Source: Priestia endophytica DSM 13796 (GTDB lineage: Bacteria > Bacillota > Bacilli > Bacillales > Bacillaceae_H). Taken from it: a stretch of 64,000 nucleotides of DNA. The translations under genes were made by a program, and so were the position numbers. Below, one piece after another: positions 1 to 7,624 of the stretch (positions within the stretch are counted from its first letter, which is position 1; each line of letters starts with the position of its first letter). The DNA lies in NCBI RefSeq assembly GCF_900115845.1, contig NZ_FOXX01000016.1, forward strand, positions 14,152-78,151, read 5' to 3'. The notes beneath the pieces were generated by a model. It saw nothing but the letters and a program-made list of their open reading frames with translations. It had not been told where the DNA came from and made no database searches.

Positions 1-275
1 GTAGCATTATGAATCTACTTTTCCTCTTGCCAATACCCAAGCAAACCTGTGCACTATCTTGAGCTAATCATTACGAAGCTTACAAACCTTCACTTGCGTT
101 CACCATACTCATCTTCCCCTAGCAGTGTTCCGAGCCGTGCACTGGCTCTCTGTTTCCGCATTTCCGCATGCAACCCACGAATCCGTTGCCAGACACGCAG
201 TTTTGGACAGGGATAGTTTTTGCGTCTAAACTAGTGGCGTGAGCCACACTATATAAAAGCGACTTCTTGTCGCAC
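1..275 (-). mobile_element. 5' end of a group II intron (truncated by window edge)
   Basis: On the minus strand the segment begins at 275 with GTGCGACAAGAAGTCGC, which fits the GUGYG 5' consensus of bacterial group II introns. It continues with stem-forming blocks (GTGGC/GCCAC, GCGAC/GTCGC) and a purine-rich stretch of the kind found in intron domain I. The reverse transcriptase/maturase part would lie left of position 1. Immediately upstream (276-315 on this strand) are a 24-nt conserved exon-like stretch and a terminator hairpin, a setting some bacterial group II introns use as target. The identification rests on the 5' consensus and the general look of domain I; a different structured element is possible. 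Confidence 0.55.
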
Positions 276-299
276 CATAATGTTGATTACAGGAAGTAA
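230..299. repeat. 70-bp direct repeat, copy 1
   Basis: Positions 230-299 are identical to 1703-1772. The unit is 46 nt of the putative intron 5' end plus 24 nt of adjoining exon-like sequence. Both copies are followed on the plus-strand side by different terminator-like hairpins. Confidence 0.9.
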
Positions 300-305
300 T
301 AAAAG

Positions 306-345
306 CTCAAACTCTTTGAATTACAATGAGTTTGAGGGTTTTATT
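306..345. terminator. Terminator-like hairpin beside repeat copy 1
   Basis: CTCAAACTC and GAGTTTGAG form a 9-bp stem, flanked by T-rich sequence on the plus side and A-rich sequence on the other. It can act in either direction. Confidence 0.6.
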
Positions 346-449
346 ACCATTTCAAGGTTCTTTACGTGTAAATTGGATTAGGTACAATTTCTACTAGGGG
401 TATCATCAGGAAAATGCAGGTTTACAACATTAGGAAAATTACAACATAG

Positions 450-488
450 AAAAATCGGTTCCTTATAACGTTTAGGAACCGATTTTTT
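450..488. terminator. Bidirectional intrinsic terminator
   Basis: AAAAATCGGTTCC pairs with GGAACCGATTTTT across a 12-nt loop. It probably ends the small zinc-ribbon/TetR transcript coming from the right. Confidence 0.8.
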
Positions 489-569
489 TGATTTGGCTTG
501 TTATGCTAACGCATCCGTAAGTTGAAGTACATTATTTCACAATCTATTAATTGGACTCTCCCCAAAAAA

Positions 570-734
570 CTATCTAAAGAAATTTTTAATTGCATCAATG
601 CGTATTTTATGACTACAATCTTCGCAACAAAAAATCTTACTCTTTCTTTCCTTAAATTGTTTATATTTTAGTGAACCTTCGTATACTCTGAATGTTTTTT
701 TACAACTATAACAAAGTACCTCATAGTAAAACAT
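570..734 (-). CDS. Small Cys-rich (zinc-ribbon-like) protein, 54 aa
   Basis: Function not recognised. The start at 734 is preceded by the strong ribosome site TAGGGGGG, which is why it is preferred over an upstream ATG that would overlap the TetR gene. The protein has a CYSC pair near the N-terminus and a CCEDC group near the C-terminus, spaced like a small zinc ribbon, within a basic background. It follows the tetR-like gene on the same strand by about 20 nt, so the two may be co-transcribed. Confidence 0.6.
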   Translation of the reverse strand: MFYYEVLCYSCKKTFRVYEGSLKYKQFKERKSKIFCCEDCSHKIRIDAIKNFFR

Positions 735-756
735 TGGTCCCCCCCTAAATGACACA

Positions 757-1386
757 TTACTTTTTAGTTGATTTATCGAAGATTGTAACCAGTTCTCTAG
801 TATATTCCTGAACATCTAAATGAGGCTTTCTCATTAATTCAAGGGTGAACCCGTCAATGGCATTTCTTATTGTTAACGCCATCACCCTTGCTGATGGTCT
901 GGTAAATTCCCGGAAAATTCCTTCTTTCACCCCTAAGGTGAGAATATTTTCAATGGGAAGTATAATAGCTTCATCATGGTCTGCTGCAAACCGAAGTTTA
1001 CCATCAGCAGTTCTCTGATTAGAAACCGTTTCTATAACAGCGAAAACATGCTTCCGGTTTTCATCTACGAATGTAAGGTTGGATTCAATATACACCCGAA
1101 GCATTTCTTTAGGAGATTTTTGAGCTTCTATTCGTGGAGCAATATATGATTGCCAAGCCATATAGTATTCGATAGGTATTTGCTCCAATAATTCCTCTTT
1201 ATTTGCAAAGTGATAAGAAATAACCCCCTTACTGATATTTGCACGTTTTGCAATCCGTCCTAAAGAAGCTTGAGCGTAACCTACTTCTGCGATTGTTTCA
1301 ATTGCACATTCCACAATTTGAGCTCTACGGGCTTTTTCGATGAATGACAGTTGTTTTTTGCTAGTCGGTTTATTTTTTTTATTCAT
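757..1386 (-). CDS. TetR/AcrR family transcriptional regulator
   Basis: A 209-aa protein with a typical TetR N-terminal helix-turn-helix (about residues 18-62, including the segment GRIAKRANISKGVISYHF) and a divergent ligand-binding C-terminus. Length and layout are normal for the family. The upstream region has GTACAGTCGTAC at about 1398-1409, a short palindrome that could be its operator. It is convergent with nothing and divides a repeat-rich stretch from the small zinc-ribbon gene. Target genes are unknown; the nearby LysE-type exporter is one candidate. Confidence 0.85.
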   Translation of the reverse strand: MNKKNKPTSKKQLSFIEKARRAQIVECAIETIAEVGYAQASLGRIAKRANISKGVISYHFANKEELLEQIPIEYYMAWQSYIAPRIEAQKSPKEMLRVYIESNLTFVDENRKHVFAVIETVSNQRTADGKLRFAADHDEAIILPIENILTLGVKEGIFREFTRPSARVMALTIRNAIDGFTLELMRKPHLDVQEYTRELVTIFDKSTKK

Positions 1387-1423
1387 GTTCTTATTTTAGT
1401 ACAGTCGTACAAATAATTCAAAC

Positions 1424-1463
1424 AAAAAAACCATTTAGGTGAAGATTATCTAAACGGTTTTTA
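1424..1463. terminator. Terminator-like hairpin
   Basis: AACCATTTAG and CTAAACGGTT form an imperfect stem with A-rich and T-rich flanks. It lies upstream of the tetR-like gene and could end transcription entering from the LysE side. Confidence 0.6.
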
Positions 1464-1578
1464 AACCTCTTTATACAAATGAAAAGAATCCATTTTGATC
1501 GAAATGGATTATTTCCCAACAATTACCTTTCCACTCCACAAAAAGTGAATACAATCATATCGTTCGCAAAGTGTACGT

Positions 1579-1600
1579 CCGTAAAAGTTTACTTTTACGG
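1579..1600. repeat. Perfect inverted repeat
   Basis: CCGTAAAAGT and ACTTTTACGG are separated by two bases. The motif ACTTTTACGG recurs at about 1829. It may be a terminator remnant or an operator. Nothing else is seen in 1464-1702. Confidence 0.5.
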
Positions 1601-1702
1601 TCATTTCTTTTTGATTAGAAATCTAGTCTTTTTTGTGTTCATTTAAGTTATAAATTAAATTACGAACGTTCTTAGAAAAACATATACTTTTATCCTATGA
1701 GC

Positions 1703-1772
1703 ACTAGTGGCGTGAGCCACACTATATAAAAGCGACTTCTTGTCGCACCATAATGTTGATTACAGGAAGTAA
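1703..1772. repeat. 70-bp direct repeat, copy 2 (intron 5' remnant, 1703-1748)
   Basis: Identical to 230-299. Only 46 nt of the putative group II intron 5' end remain, on the minus strand from 1748 leftwards; after that the sequence diverges. Because reverse-splicing truncation normally loses the 5' end, retention of the 5' end here points to later deletion or recombination. Confidence 0.75.
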
Positions 1773-1774
1773 AA

Positions 1775-1822
1775 AAGCACAAACCTGTTCAGTAACAACG
1801 GATTTGTGCTTTTTATTTTCCT
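1775..1822. terminator. Terminator-like hairpin beside repeat copy 2
   Basis: AGCACAAA pairs with TTTGTGCT, followed by a T-run on the plus side and A-run on the other. It lies downstream of the LysE-type gene and may end it. Confidence 0.65.
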
Positions 1823-1887
1823 CTATATATACTTTTACGGGCTGGTTACCAGATACAAGTGCATTTCTATTTTCTATTATTAAAGAC

Positions 1888-2532
1888 TTAGCTTAGAAGT
1901 GAAAGTATACTCTTTATAGCTTGGTATCCAAATGTAAGACCAAAACCTATTAAGACCACACCGGCTATAATGGAGACCCACTTTAACATATTTAGGTTTA
2001 ATCGTTTACGTCCGAAGTGAACAATCGTAGCCATGAATAAGTCCCAACATGTAATGCCTACGAATATGGCCGTACTATACAATATAGCTTCTTGTTTTCC
2101 TAATTTATTGATAACGCTTGTTAACATAGATCCATAAATCCCAACCCAAAAAACGATATTTAACGGGTTCGATATAGCAATTAAGAAGCCTGATAAAAAT
2201 GATTGGCTCAAAGATTCTTTGCTTTGAGCATTTATATCTGCAGAAATATTCACTGAAGCATTTCTAATGCTATCGTATCCTAGATAGCCTAATGTAATAA
2301 ATCCCAAAGTCCACATGGCAAGTTTGACACCTTCATACTCAAAAATACGTGTTATTCCAAGATAAATGAGTAGCATCATACATACGTCAGCAATCATGGC
2401 CCCCATTCCTACAAGCCATGCATTCCAAAATCCATTTTTTATTCCCTTATTGATTTGAGCTACATTGATAGGTCCTACTGGTGCAGATAGGGAAATGCCT
2501 AAAAGAAAGTAACTAAAAAGACCACTAGTCAT
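1888..2532 (-). CDS. LysE/RhtB family amino acid exporter
   Basis: A membrane protein of about 214 aa with six predicted hydrophobic segments and the family signature SAPVGPINVAQINKG near the N-terminus. Such proteins export lysine, threonine, homoserine or related amino acids by proton antiport. The start at 2532 is preferred because AGGGGTG lies 8 nt upstream; an ATG ten codons earlier lacks a good ribosome site. The gene sits just after the APC transporter gene on the same strand, with the starts and stops touching, so the two likely form one operon. Confidence 0.85.
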   Translation of the reverse strand: MTSGLFSYFLLGISLSAPVGPINVAQINKGIKNGFWNAWLVGMGAMIADVCMMLLIYLGITRIFEYEGVKLAMWTLGFITLGYLGYDSIRNASVNISADINAQSKESLSQSFLSGFLIAISNPLNIVFWVGIYGSMLTSVINKLGKQEAILYSTAIFVGITCWDLFMATIVHFGRKRLNLNMLKWVSIIAGVVLIGFGLTFGYQAIKSILSLLS

Positions 2533-3847
2533 GTGTTTCACCCCTATAATTGGATGATGCATTACGATTTTTTTCTTTCCTCTTTCTCCATGTTATATAG
2601 GAAAGACAAATAATCACTACACTGATAGGTATAACAACAGAAGTTCCTATAAAGGGGTAAGCAGCTAAGCATAAGATGCACGATAAGAAAGCTAATATCT
2701 TTCCTAGTTTATGCTTAATCAATTTTACCCCTGCAGCTGTACCAATAACATATGTCGCAATAGCTAATGAATTAGGCACTAATACTAGTTGATCTAACCT
2801 AATATTTAAAATGAAACTAATCACTACACCGGCTACGGAGAATAGACCAACTAGAAGTACAGATCTATGAGGTACAGCATTTTTACTATCATATTTATCT
2901 AGCCATTTTGGTGCTAATTTATCATGAGCTAAGGAATAGCCTAGACGGCTAATACCAGCAATAAATGCATTCGTTGTACCTAAACATATAGTAAGAGCCA
3001 CTATTCCAGTTATCCATGCACCATTCAAACCGACAACTTTCCTCACTACTTCGGCTAAGGAGGCATTATTTAGTGCTTGTTCAGTGGATGTCCCTCCTAG
3101 TGTATAGGATTGCGTTCCCACTACAGCTAAGGCAATTCCGATATACAAAATACCCACTATACATATAGCCCCCCATGTTGAGAACATAATGTTTCTCTTT
3201 CTAGGTTGTTTAAATTCAGGAGCTAAGCTTGATATCGCTTCCCATCCAAAAAAAGACCAAAATATTAACATAGCAGACTGTCCCACTGACATGATATTGT
3301 CTTGATTAATACGTAAAGATAACTGATGGTATTGAATGTGTGGCAGAGATAACAAAATAGTGGAAAGTAAGATGAGAAATGTGAGAGCAGCGATAACAAG
3401 TTGAACTTTACCACTAGTCTTTAACCCAAAATAATTCCCAACGGTAGCGATTATGAGTAATAAAACAGCGATTATGTATGCAAAGAAATCTGGTAAATCG
3501 AACGCAAAGGCTATGTACATTCCTCCTGTTAGTGACACGATTATTTGCCCAAAGCTTCCAGCTATGAAGAATAACCATCCAGATAAAGCTCCTGTATAAT
3601 ACCCAAATGCTTTATTAGCAAATGTAGCGATTCCTCCTGAACTAGGGTACTCAATGGAGAGATAGGCAAACGTGCAGGCAAGTAGAATACTTAATAACAC
3701 CATCCCTATCCATGCTATCAGTGAATAGCTTCCAGCTATTCCGGCTGTTATGCCTGGTAATATTAAGATTCCTGAACCTAATACAGCACCAGCATATAGG
3801 GCTACTCCTTGAGAAGCTGAAATACTTTGTTTTGATGACTTATCCAA
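2525..3847 (-). CDS. APC family amino acid transporter (YjeH-like)
   Basis: A 440-aa protein with about twelve hydrophobic segments and the APC-type N-terminus (GAVLGSGILILPG). It resembles YjeH, a methionine and branched-chain amino acid exporter. The start is TTG at 3847 behind a very good GGAGGAAG site. It heads an operon with the LysE-type gene and is divergent from an Lrp-type regulator, an arrangement typical of amino acid export loci. The substrate is not decided by sequence. Confidence 0.85.
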   Translation of the reverse strand: MDKSSKQSISASQGVALYAGAVLGSGILILPGITAGIAGSYSLIAWIGMVLLSILLACTFAYLSIEYPSSGGIATFANKAFGYYTGALSGWLFFIAGSFGQIIVSLTGGMYIAFAFDLPDFFAYIIAVLLLIIATVGNYFGLKTSGKVQLVIAALTFLILLSTILLSLPHIQYHQLSLRINQDNIMSVGQSAMLIFWSFFGWEAISSLAPEFKQPRKRNIMFSTWGAICIVGILYIGIALAVVGTQSYTLGGTSTEQALNNASLAEVVRKVVGLNGAWITGIVALTICLGTTNAFIAGISRLGYSLAHDKLAPKWLDKYDSKNAVPHRSVLLVGLFSVAGVVISFILNIRLDQLVLVPNSLAIATYVIGTAAGVKLIKHKLGKILAFLSCILCLAAYPFIGTSVVIPISVVIICLSYITWRKRKEKNRNASSNYRGETHD

Positions 3848-3989
3848 TCCACTTCCTCCTTAATCTATAGGTTTACTAGCATTATAGAAAACAATAAGGT
3901 ATATTTATATGCAGAAATGTACAAATAATGGATTTAAGATTTTAGTTTTGGATAAAAATCATCTGAATTATAAACAAAAGTGAAAAAGG

Positions 3990-4460
3990 GTGAAAAGAGT
4001 GGACTATATTGATTATAAAATCCTTAAACTTCTTCAAGAAGATAGTAGAATGACCATTATTCAATTGTCTAAAGAACTACATCTTAGTCGTCCTAGCATA
4101 AAAGAACGCTTAAGACGACTCCAGGAAAGTGGAGTAATCGAGGGATTTACTACTCGTATATCTCCAGAAGCCATCGGAAAAGGTGTACAGGCTATTATTC
4201 AGATTGGAAGTTTAAAATGTAAGTGTCGCAATTTTGAAGATAAAATAAGAAATGAAAAAGATATCTTAGAGTGTCATCGGGTTACAGGAACAGATAGTTA
4301 TTTTATGAAAACCGCAGTGGCGTCTATGCATCAATTAGAAGCCCTAGTAGATAAACTTATTCCTTATGGTCAAGTAACGACATCTATTATATTTTCATCT
4401 TCTGTATCCCATCGTCCTTTGCTGCCAGACATCGAGGAAGAAAAGCTAGTTAGTGAATAA
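3990..4460 (+). CDS. Lrp/AsnC family transcriptional regulator
   Basis: A 156-aa protein: N-terminal winged helix (about residues 5-55, with LSKELHLSRPSIKERLRRLQ) and a C-terminal RAM domain that binds amino acids. Start is GTG at 3990. It is transcribed away from the APC/LysE transporter pair, so it probably controls their export in response to an amino acid. The C-terminal extension ending in EEEKLVSE is slightly longer than usual. Confidence 0.9.
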   Translation: MKRVDYIDYKILKLLQEDSRMTIIQLSKELHLSRPSIKERLRRLQESGVIEGFTTRISPEAIGKGVQAIIQIGSLKCKCRNFEDKIRNEKDILECHRVTGTDSYFMKTAVASMHQLEALVDKLIPYGQVTTSIIFSSSVSHRPLLPDIEEEKLVSE

Positions 4461-4507
4461 TAAATATCAAATAAATTTTAGTTAACATAACGCATTTTAC
4501 CGGACTT

Positions 4508-4541
4508 AAAAAAACAGATGTTCTGTAACATCTGTTTTTTC
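4508..4541 (+). terminator. Intrinsic terminator of the lrp-like gene
   Basis: AAAAACAGATGTT pairs with AACATCTGTTTTT around a 4-nt loop, followed by T residues. Confidence 0.85.
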
Positions 4542-4578
4542 ATAGTAGGAGACGTTAGTAAAAGTTAAGAGAATTTAT

Positions 4579-4836
4579 TTAGGAATTAATCTCTTTTAAT
4601 ATCGTAAATTTATTGGTAGTAAACAGTAAATAATTATGTTGCTTAGTCCTAATTATAATTCGATCAGTTGTTCCATAGGGAGTTCCTATACGTATGCTAT
4701 CTGGTGATTGACCGCCATAAGTTTCATCCTCAATAACTTCGATAATATCTTCTAAAGGAATTTTAACTTCAGATAGTTGCCATTTGATAATTAATTCATC
4801 CTCTGTTTTTATAACCTTAATACCTGCTGTAAACAT
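4579..4836 (-). CDS. SunI/YnzG-like small PH-domain protein
   Basis: About 85 aa. Sequence features (GIKVIKTEDELIIKWQLSEV near the start, then IPLEDI, then a glycine-rich turn and IGTPYG) resemble the SunI/YnzG family, of which SunI gives immunity to the bacteriocin sublancin, while most members have no known role. The start at 4836 is chosen for its GGTGGGG site. It follows the small zinc-finger membrane protein by 13 nt on the same strand. No bacteriocin gene lies next to it. Confidence 0.6.
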   Translation of the reverse strand: MFTAGIKVIKTEDELIIKWQLSEVKIPLEDIIEVIEDETYGGQSPDSIRIGTPYGTTDRIIIRTKQHNYLLFTTNKFTILKEINS

Positions 4837-4849
4837 ATTATCCCCACCT

Positions 4850-5083
4850 TTATAACATTGTTTCATCATTATCCGATAATCTTGCTAAAAACGGAAAAAA
4901 GACAATGAAAAGTATTGCAACAATTCCACTTAAATATCCTAGCCCAATTAAGGGCTCCTTTCCTTTAAGTAAGATAAATTGCCTTGTTTTACAGTTAGGA
5001 CATTCTTTCCCCTTTTTAGAAAGACTAAGTATCCATATATCTTTTGCTTTCCATTTATAGTTACAATGGTTACAACAAGGCAT
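4850..5083 (-). CDS. Small zinc-finger membrane protein (TIGR04104-like)
   Basis: 77 aa. The N-terminus has CCNHCNYKW and then CPNCKTRQ, a four-cysteine zinc ribbon, followed by two hydrophobic segments (about residues 45-68). This layout matches a family of small Bacillus proteins annotated only as putative zinc finger proteins. It is probably co-transcribed with the SunI-like gene. Role unknown. Confidence 0.6.
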   Translation of the reverse strand: MPCCNHCNYKWKAKDIWILSLSKKGKECPNCKTRQFILLKGKEPLIGLGYLSGIVAILFIVFFPFLARLSDNDETML

Positions 5084-5294
5084 ATGTATATTTCCCCCTT
5101 TTCTCTTTTCTTCTCTTTATACGTTTCTTTATCATTTTCGTTTCAATAATAATTATTGTTAATGAATATATACAATATACAATCTTAGTTTACATAAAAC
5201 ATGTTACAGGAACCGGAGAATCTGATTCCCTTTAGTAAAACTGGGTATTCGTGACTTAGAATTTCTATAGTGTCATAGAAGAAACTAGTCAAAA

Positions 5295-5335
5295 AGAAGC
5301 CTTTGCTTTAGTAAGCAAAGGCTTCTTAGTTTTAT
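5295..5335. terminator. Strong terminator hairpin
   Basis: AAGAAGCCTTTGCTT pairs with AAGCAAAGGCTTCTT across a 4-nt loop, with T-rich sequence on the plus side. It separates the small-gene region from the hxl region. Confidence 0.8.
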
Positions 5336-5478
5336 TCAAGCATTAGTTTAACTTTCAAACCTGTCGGTATGTGAACAGAATTATCGTTTTATCAAAAGGG
5401 GTATTCATCCAATGGTATGATTTATCTCACAAGATAAGTCTACCTAGAAAAAATTCAAGATCCCTACCGTATATTCTT

Positions 5479-6036
5479 TTACTCAAGATTAGCGTGTCTA
5501 GTAAACATTTTACTCGAGCTTAATTCTTTCTTTTCCATATACCTCAATATAATAGCATCGAAAAACAATAAGAGGGTTTGCTCAAATAACGATGCCATAG
5601 GCTGAATAGTTTTATATTGACTTTGTTCCTTATCTTTAGGGGAACCAGGTAATTTCACTATAATATCAGATGCCTTTCCAATGGTCGATTCAGGAAAAAT
5701 TGTGACACTAGCTACTGTTGCACCTATATCTTTAGCTTTTTGAACCATAGAGACCAAACTCTTTGTTTCACCTGAACCAGATGCAATAATTAAAAGGTCT
5801 TCTTCTTTGAGATTAGGTGTTACAGTTTCACCTACTACATAAGCGTCTAAACCCATGTGCATCATTCGCATTGTAAAAGATTTGGCCATAAATCCTGATC
5901 TTCCAGCACCAGCTAGAAAGATTTTCTTTGAATTAATAATACTATCTACTAATTTTTCAGCTTCATGATCTACTATTAGGCCAGTAGTCTGATTTAATTC
6001 TTTTATAATTTCAGCTAAGTATTCAGTAGTTTGCAT
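5479..6036 (-). CDS. hxlB: 6-phospho-3-hexuloisomerase
   Basis: Converts hexulose-6-phosphate, made by HxlA from formaldehyde and ribulose-5-phosphate, into fructose-6-phosphate. A single SIS sugar-isomerase domain is seen, with GAGRSGFMAKSFTMRMMHMG, GSGSGETKSL and the C-terminal SLFEQTLLLFFDAIILRYME. A start at 6036 gives 185 aa, the same length as the Bacillus subtilis protein, which also begins MxTTEY; upstream ATG (6048) and TTG (6060) starts are possible and would overlap or abut hxlA. It lies directly after hxlA in one operon. Confidence 0.93.
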   Translation of the reverse strand: MQTTEYLAEIIKELNQTTGLIVDHEAEKLVDSIINSKKIFLAGAGRSGFMAKSFTMRMMHMGLDAYVVGETVTPNLKEEDLLIIASGSGETKSLVSMVQKAKDIGATVASVTIFPESTIGKASDIIVKLPGSPKDKEQSQYKTIQPMASLFEQTLLLFFDAIILRYMEKKELSSSKMFTRHANLE

Positions 6037-6052
6037 TGTTTTAATCATTTCT

Positions 6053-6694
6053 TTATACAAGTGTTGCTTTCTTAACTAATTTTTTCATTTCACCTGCAAC
6101 ACTATTTTTATCATCTACACCTGTAATACCGCCACCTACAATTACCAGGTCAGGTTTTGATTCGACTACTTCTGGGAGTGTATTTAATTTTATACCTCCT
6201 GCTACTGCTGTTTTCGCGTTTTTAACAACACGTTTAATTGTTTGAAGTTGTTCGAAAGGTGTTTCCCCCTCTGCTTGAAGATCATATCCTGTATGTACAC
6301 AGATATAGTCAACTCCAAGTGCATCTACTTCTTTAGCACGCTGTTCAAGATTCTTTACATTAATCATATCTACAAGGATTTGTGTTCCTTGTTTTTTAGC
6401 TTCTTCCACTGCACCCTTTATAGTAGAATCATCAGTAGCCCCAAGAATTGTAATAATGCTAGCTCCAGCTTCAGAAGCTTTCATTACCTCATATGCTCCG
6501 GCATCCATGATTTTTAAATCAGCTAAAACTTTTAAAGATGGGAATTCTTCTTTTATTTCTTTTACTGCTTTAAGTCCTTCGTTAATAACAACTGGAGTAC
6601 CGATTTCTACGATATCTATGTGTTCCTGAACCTCTCTTACTACTCCCTTTGCTTCTGGAATGTTCACAAGATCTAATGCTAATTGAAGTTCCAT
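6053..6694 (-). CDS. hxlA: 3-hexulose-6-phosphate synthase
   Basis: Condenses formaldehyde with ribulose-5-phosphate, the first step of the ribulose monophosphate pathway. The 213-aa OMP-decarboxylase-type barrel has the conserved LADLKIMDAGAYE segment (catalytic Asp-Lys-x-x-Asp) and AVAGGIKL. Start at 6694 is served by a GGGAGTG site. It is the first gene of hxlAB and is preceded by the expanded HxlR-box-like element at 6761-6824. In this island it likely handles formaldehyde released during betaine-derived methyl oxidation (inference). Confidence 0.95.
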   Translation of the reverse strand: MELQLALDLVNIPEAKGVVREVQEHIDIVEIGTPVVINEGLKAVKEIKEEFPSLKVLADLKIMDAGAYEVMKASEAGASIITILGATDDSTIKGAVEEAKKQGTQILVDMINVKNLEQRAKEVDALGVDYICVHTGYDLQAEGETPFEQLQTIKRVVKNAKTAVAGGIKLNTLPEVVESKPDLVIVGGGITGVDDKNSVAGEMKKLVKKATLV

Positions 6695-6760
6695 GAATAC
6701 TTCACTCCCTAATTAGATTTTTTGAAGATACGCTTATTATAAAATCTAATTTCTTTTAAA

Positions 6761-6824
6761 AAAAGTACGCACTTTTAACCCATATAGTAAGTTCCAAAAC
6801 ACATAGTGAGAAAATGTATACTTG
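6761..6824 (-). promoter_or_regulatory. HxlR-box-like element before hxlAB (expanded form)
   Basis: Shares AAAAGTACGCACTTT, CATATAGT and GTATACT with the elements at 7476-7519, 13479-13522 and 30448-30491, but has an extra block of about 19-20 nt so that CATATAGT/CACATAGT occurs twice. The 44-bp versions at the other sites have one. Family knowledge: HxlR activates hxlAB in B. subtilis by binding two sites upstream. Binding here is inferred. Confidence 0.7.
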
Positions 6825-6956
6825 ATATTGTCGAACGAAATAATGCTGAAAATACGTAATTTTAACGGAAGGAAAGGATCAAGATATTACAAATTACAAT
6901 ATCTCGTTCTATAAATCTATTAGTTCTGCTAGGTTCAATTTTAATGTTTGAAAATG

Positions 6957-6999
6957 TAAAAGCACATACAGTAATGTCTTAGAATTACTGCATGTGCTT
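6957..6999 (-). terminator. Terminator downstream of hxlR
   Basis: AAGCACAT-CAGTAAT and ATTACTG-ATGTGCTT form a long near-perfect stem. On the minus strand it is followed by TTTTAC. It ends hxlR before the hxlAB control region. Between 6825 and 6956 nothing else is seen. Confidence 0.75.
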
Positions 7000-7082
7000 A
7001 TATAACTAACTCATTTTTAATTTTATGAATTTTCACACAATAAAAGTTACTATTTGTCTATAAAGTAGACGTAAATAACCTT

Positions 7083-7445
7083 CTAATTTTTAGAAATAGT
7101 CGTTTTCGTATTGATTTGTACAGTCTTCATATAAGTCTTCCCCCATTCATACATAGACTCAAGGATTGGCATCAAGCTTCTTCCCTGTTCAGTTAATGAA
7201 TACTCTACTTTTGGCGGAACAACAGGATATACTTTTCGATTTACAATAAGATCCTCTTCTAATTCTCTCAATTGGCTAACTAACATTCTCTGAGTGATAC
7301 CTGGCATAAGAGACTTTAGCTCACCAAAGCGTTTAGTTCCCTCTTTTCCTAAATGCCATAAAATAAGCATTTTCCATTTCCCCCCAATAATAGAGAGCGT
7401 CAATTCCTTTTCACAGTTAAATGTTTTGTTACAAAGATGGCCCAT
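7083..7445 (-). CDS. hxlR: HxlR-type MarR-like activator of the formaldehyde genes
   Basis: 120 aa with the HxlR winged-helix domain: an N-terminal [11 protein letters not shown] segment with the conserved cysteine that senses formaldehyde in B. subtilis HxlR, then [38 protein letters not shown] and the wing [11 protein letters not shown]. Good GGAGGG ribosome site. It stands between hxlAB and zwf and is divergent from zwf, sharing the control region at 7476-7519. The four similar boxes in this window suggest it governs the whole island (inference). Confidence 0.92.
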   Translation of the reverse strand: MGHLCNKTFNCEKELTLSIIGGKWKMLILWHLGKEGTKRFGELKSLMPGITQRMLVSQLRELEEDLIVNRKVYPVVPPKVEYSLTEQGRSLMPILESMYEWGKTYMKTVQINTKTTISKN

Positions 7446-7475
7446 TTCTTTTCCCTCCTAATTTTATACAACTAT

Positions 7476-7519
7476 CAGTATACTTTTACACACTATATGA
7501 AAATAAAGTGTGTACTTTT
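7476..7519 (+). promoter_or_regulatory. HxlR-box-like element before zwf
   Basis: Reads CAGTATACTTTTACACACTA then TATG, five variable bases, and AAAGTGTGTACTTTT. Length and spacing equal the elements at 13479-13522 and 30448-30491 when those are read on the minus strand, so every copy points the same way toward its operon. Confidence 0.75.
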
Positions 7520-7624
7520 AACCAAAAATTGTACCTGTTATACTCATTATACTCAAATCCATAAAGGCGATAATTTAAAGATACTAGAACAAGTGATTAA
7601 AAGTAAAGGAGGAGAAGCTTAATC

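Noticed and set aside
230-299. The two hairpins might be the right end/guide-RNA scaffold of an IS200/IS605 TnpB element.
   Set aside because: On the minus strand the segment starts with the GTGCG group II intron consensus and continues in domain I-like sequence; no TnpB or TnpA sequence is present.
4579-4836. SunI-like protein as immunity partner of the lactococcin 972-like bacteriocin.
   Set aside because: They are 44 kb apart and belong to unrelated bacteriocin types.
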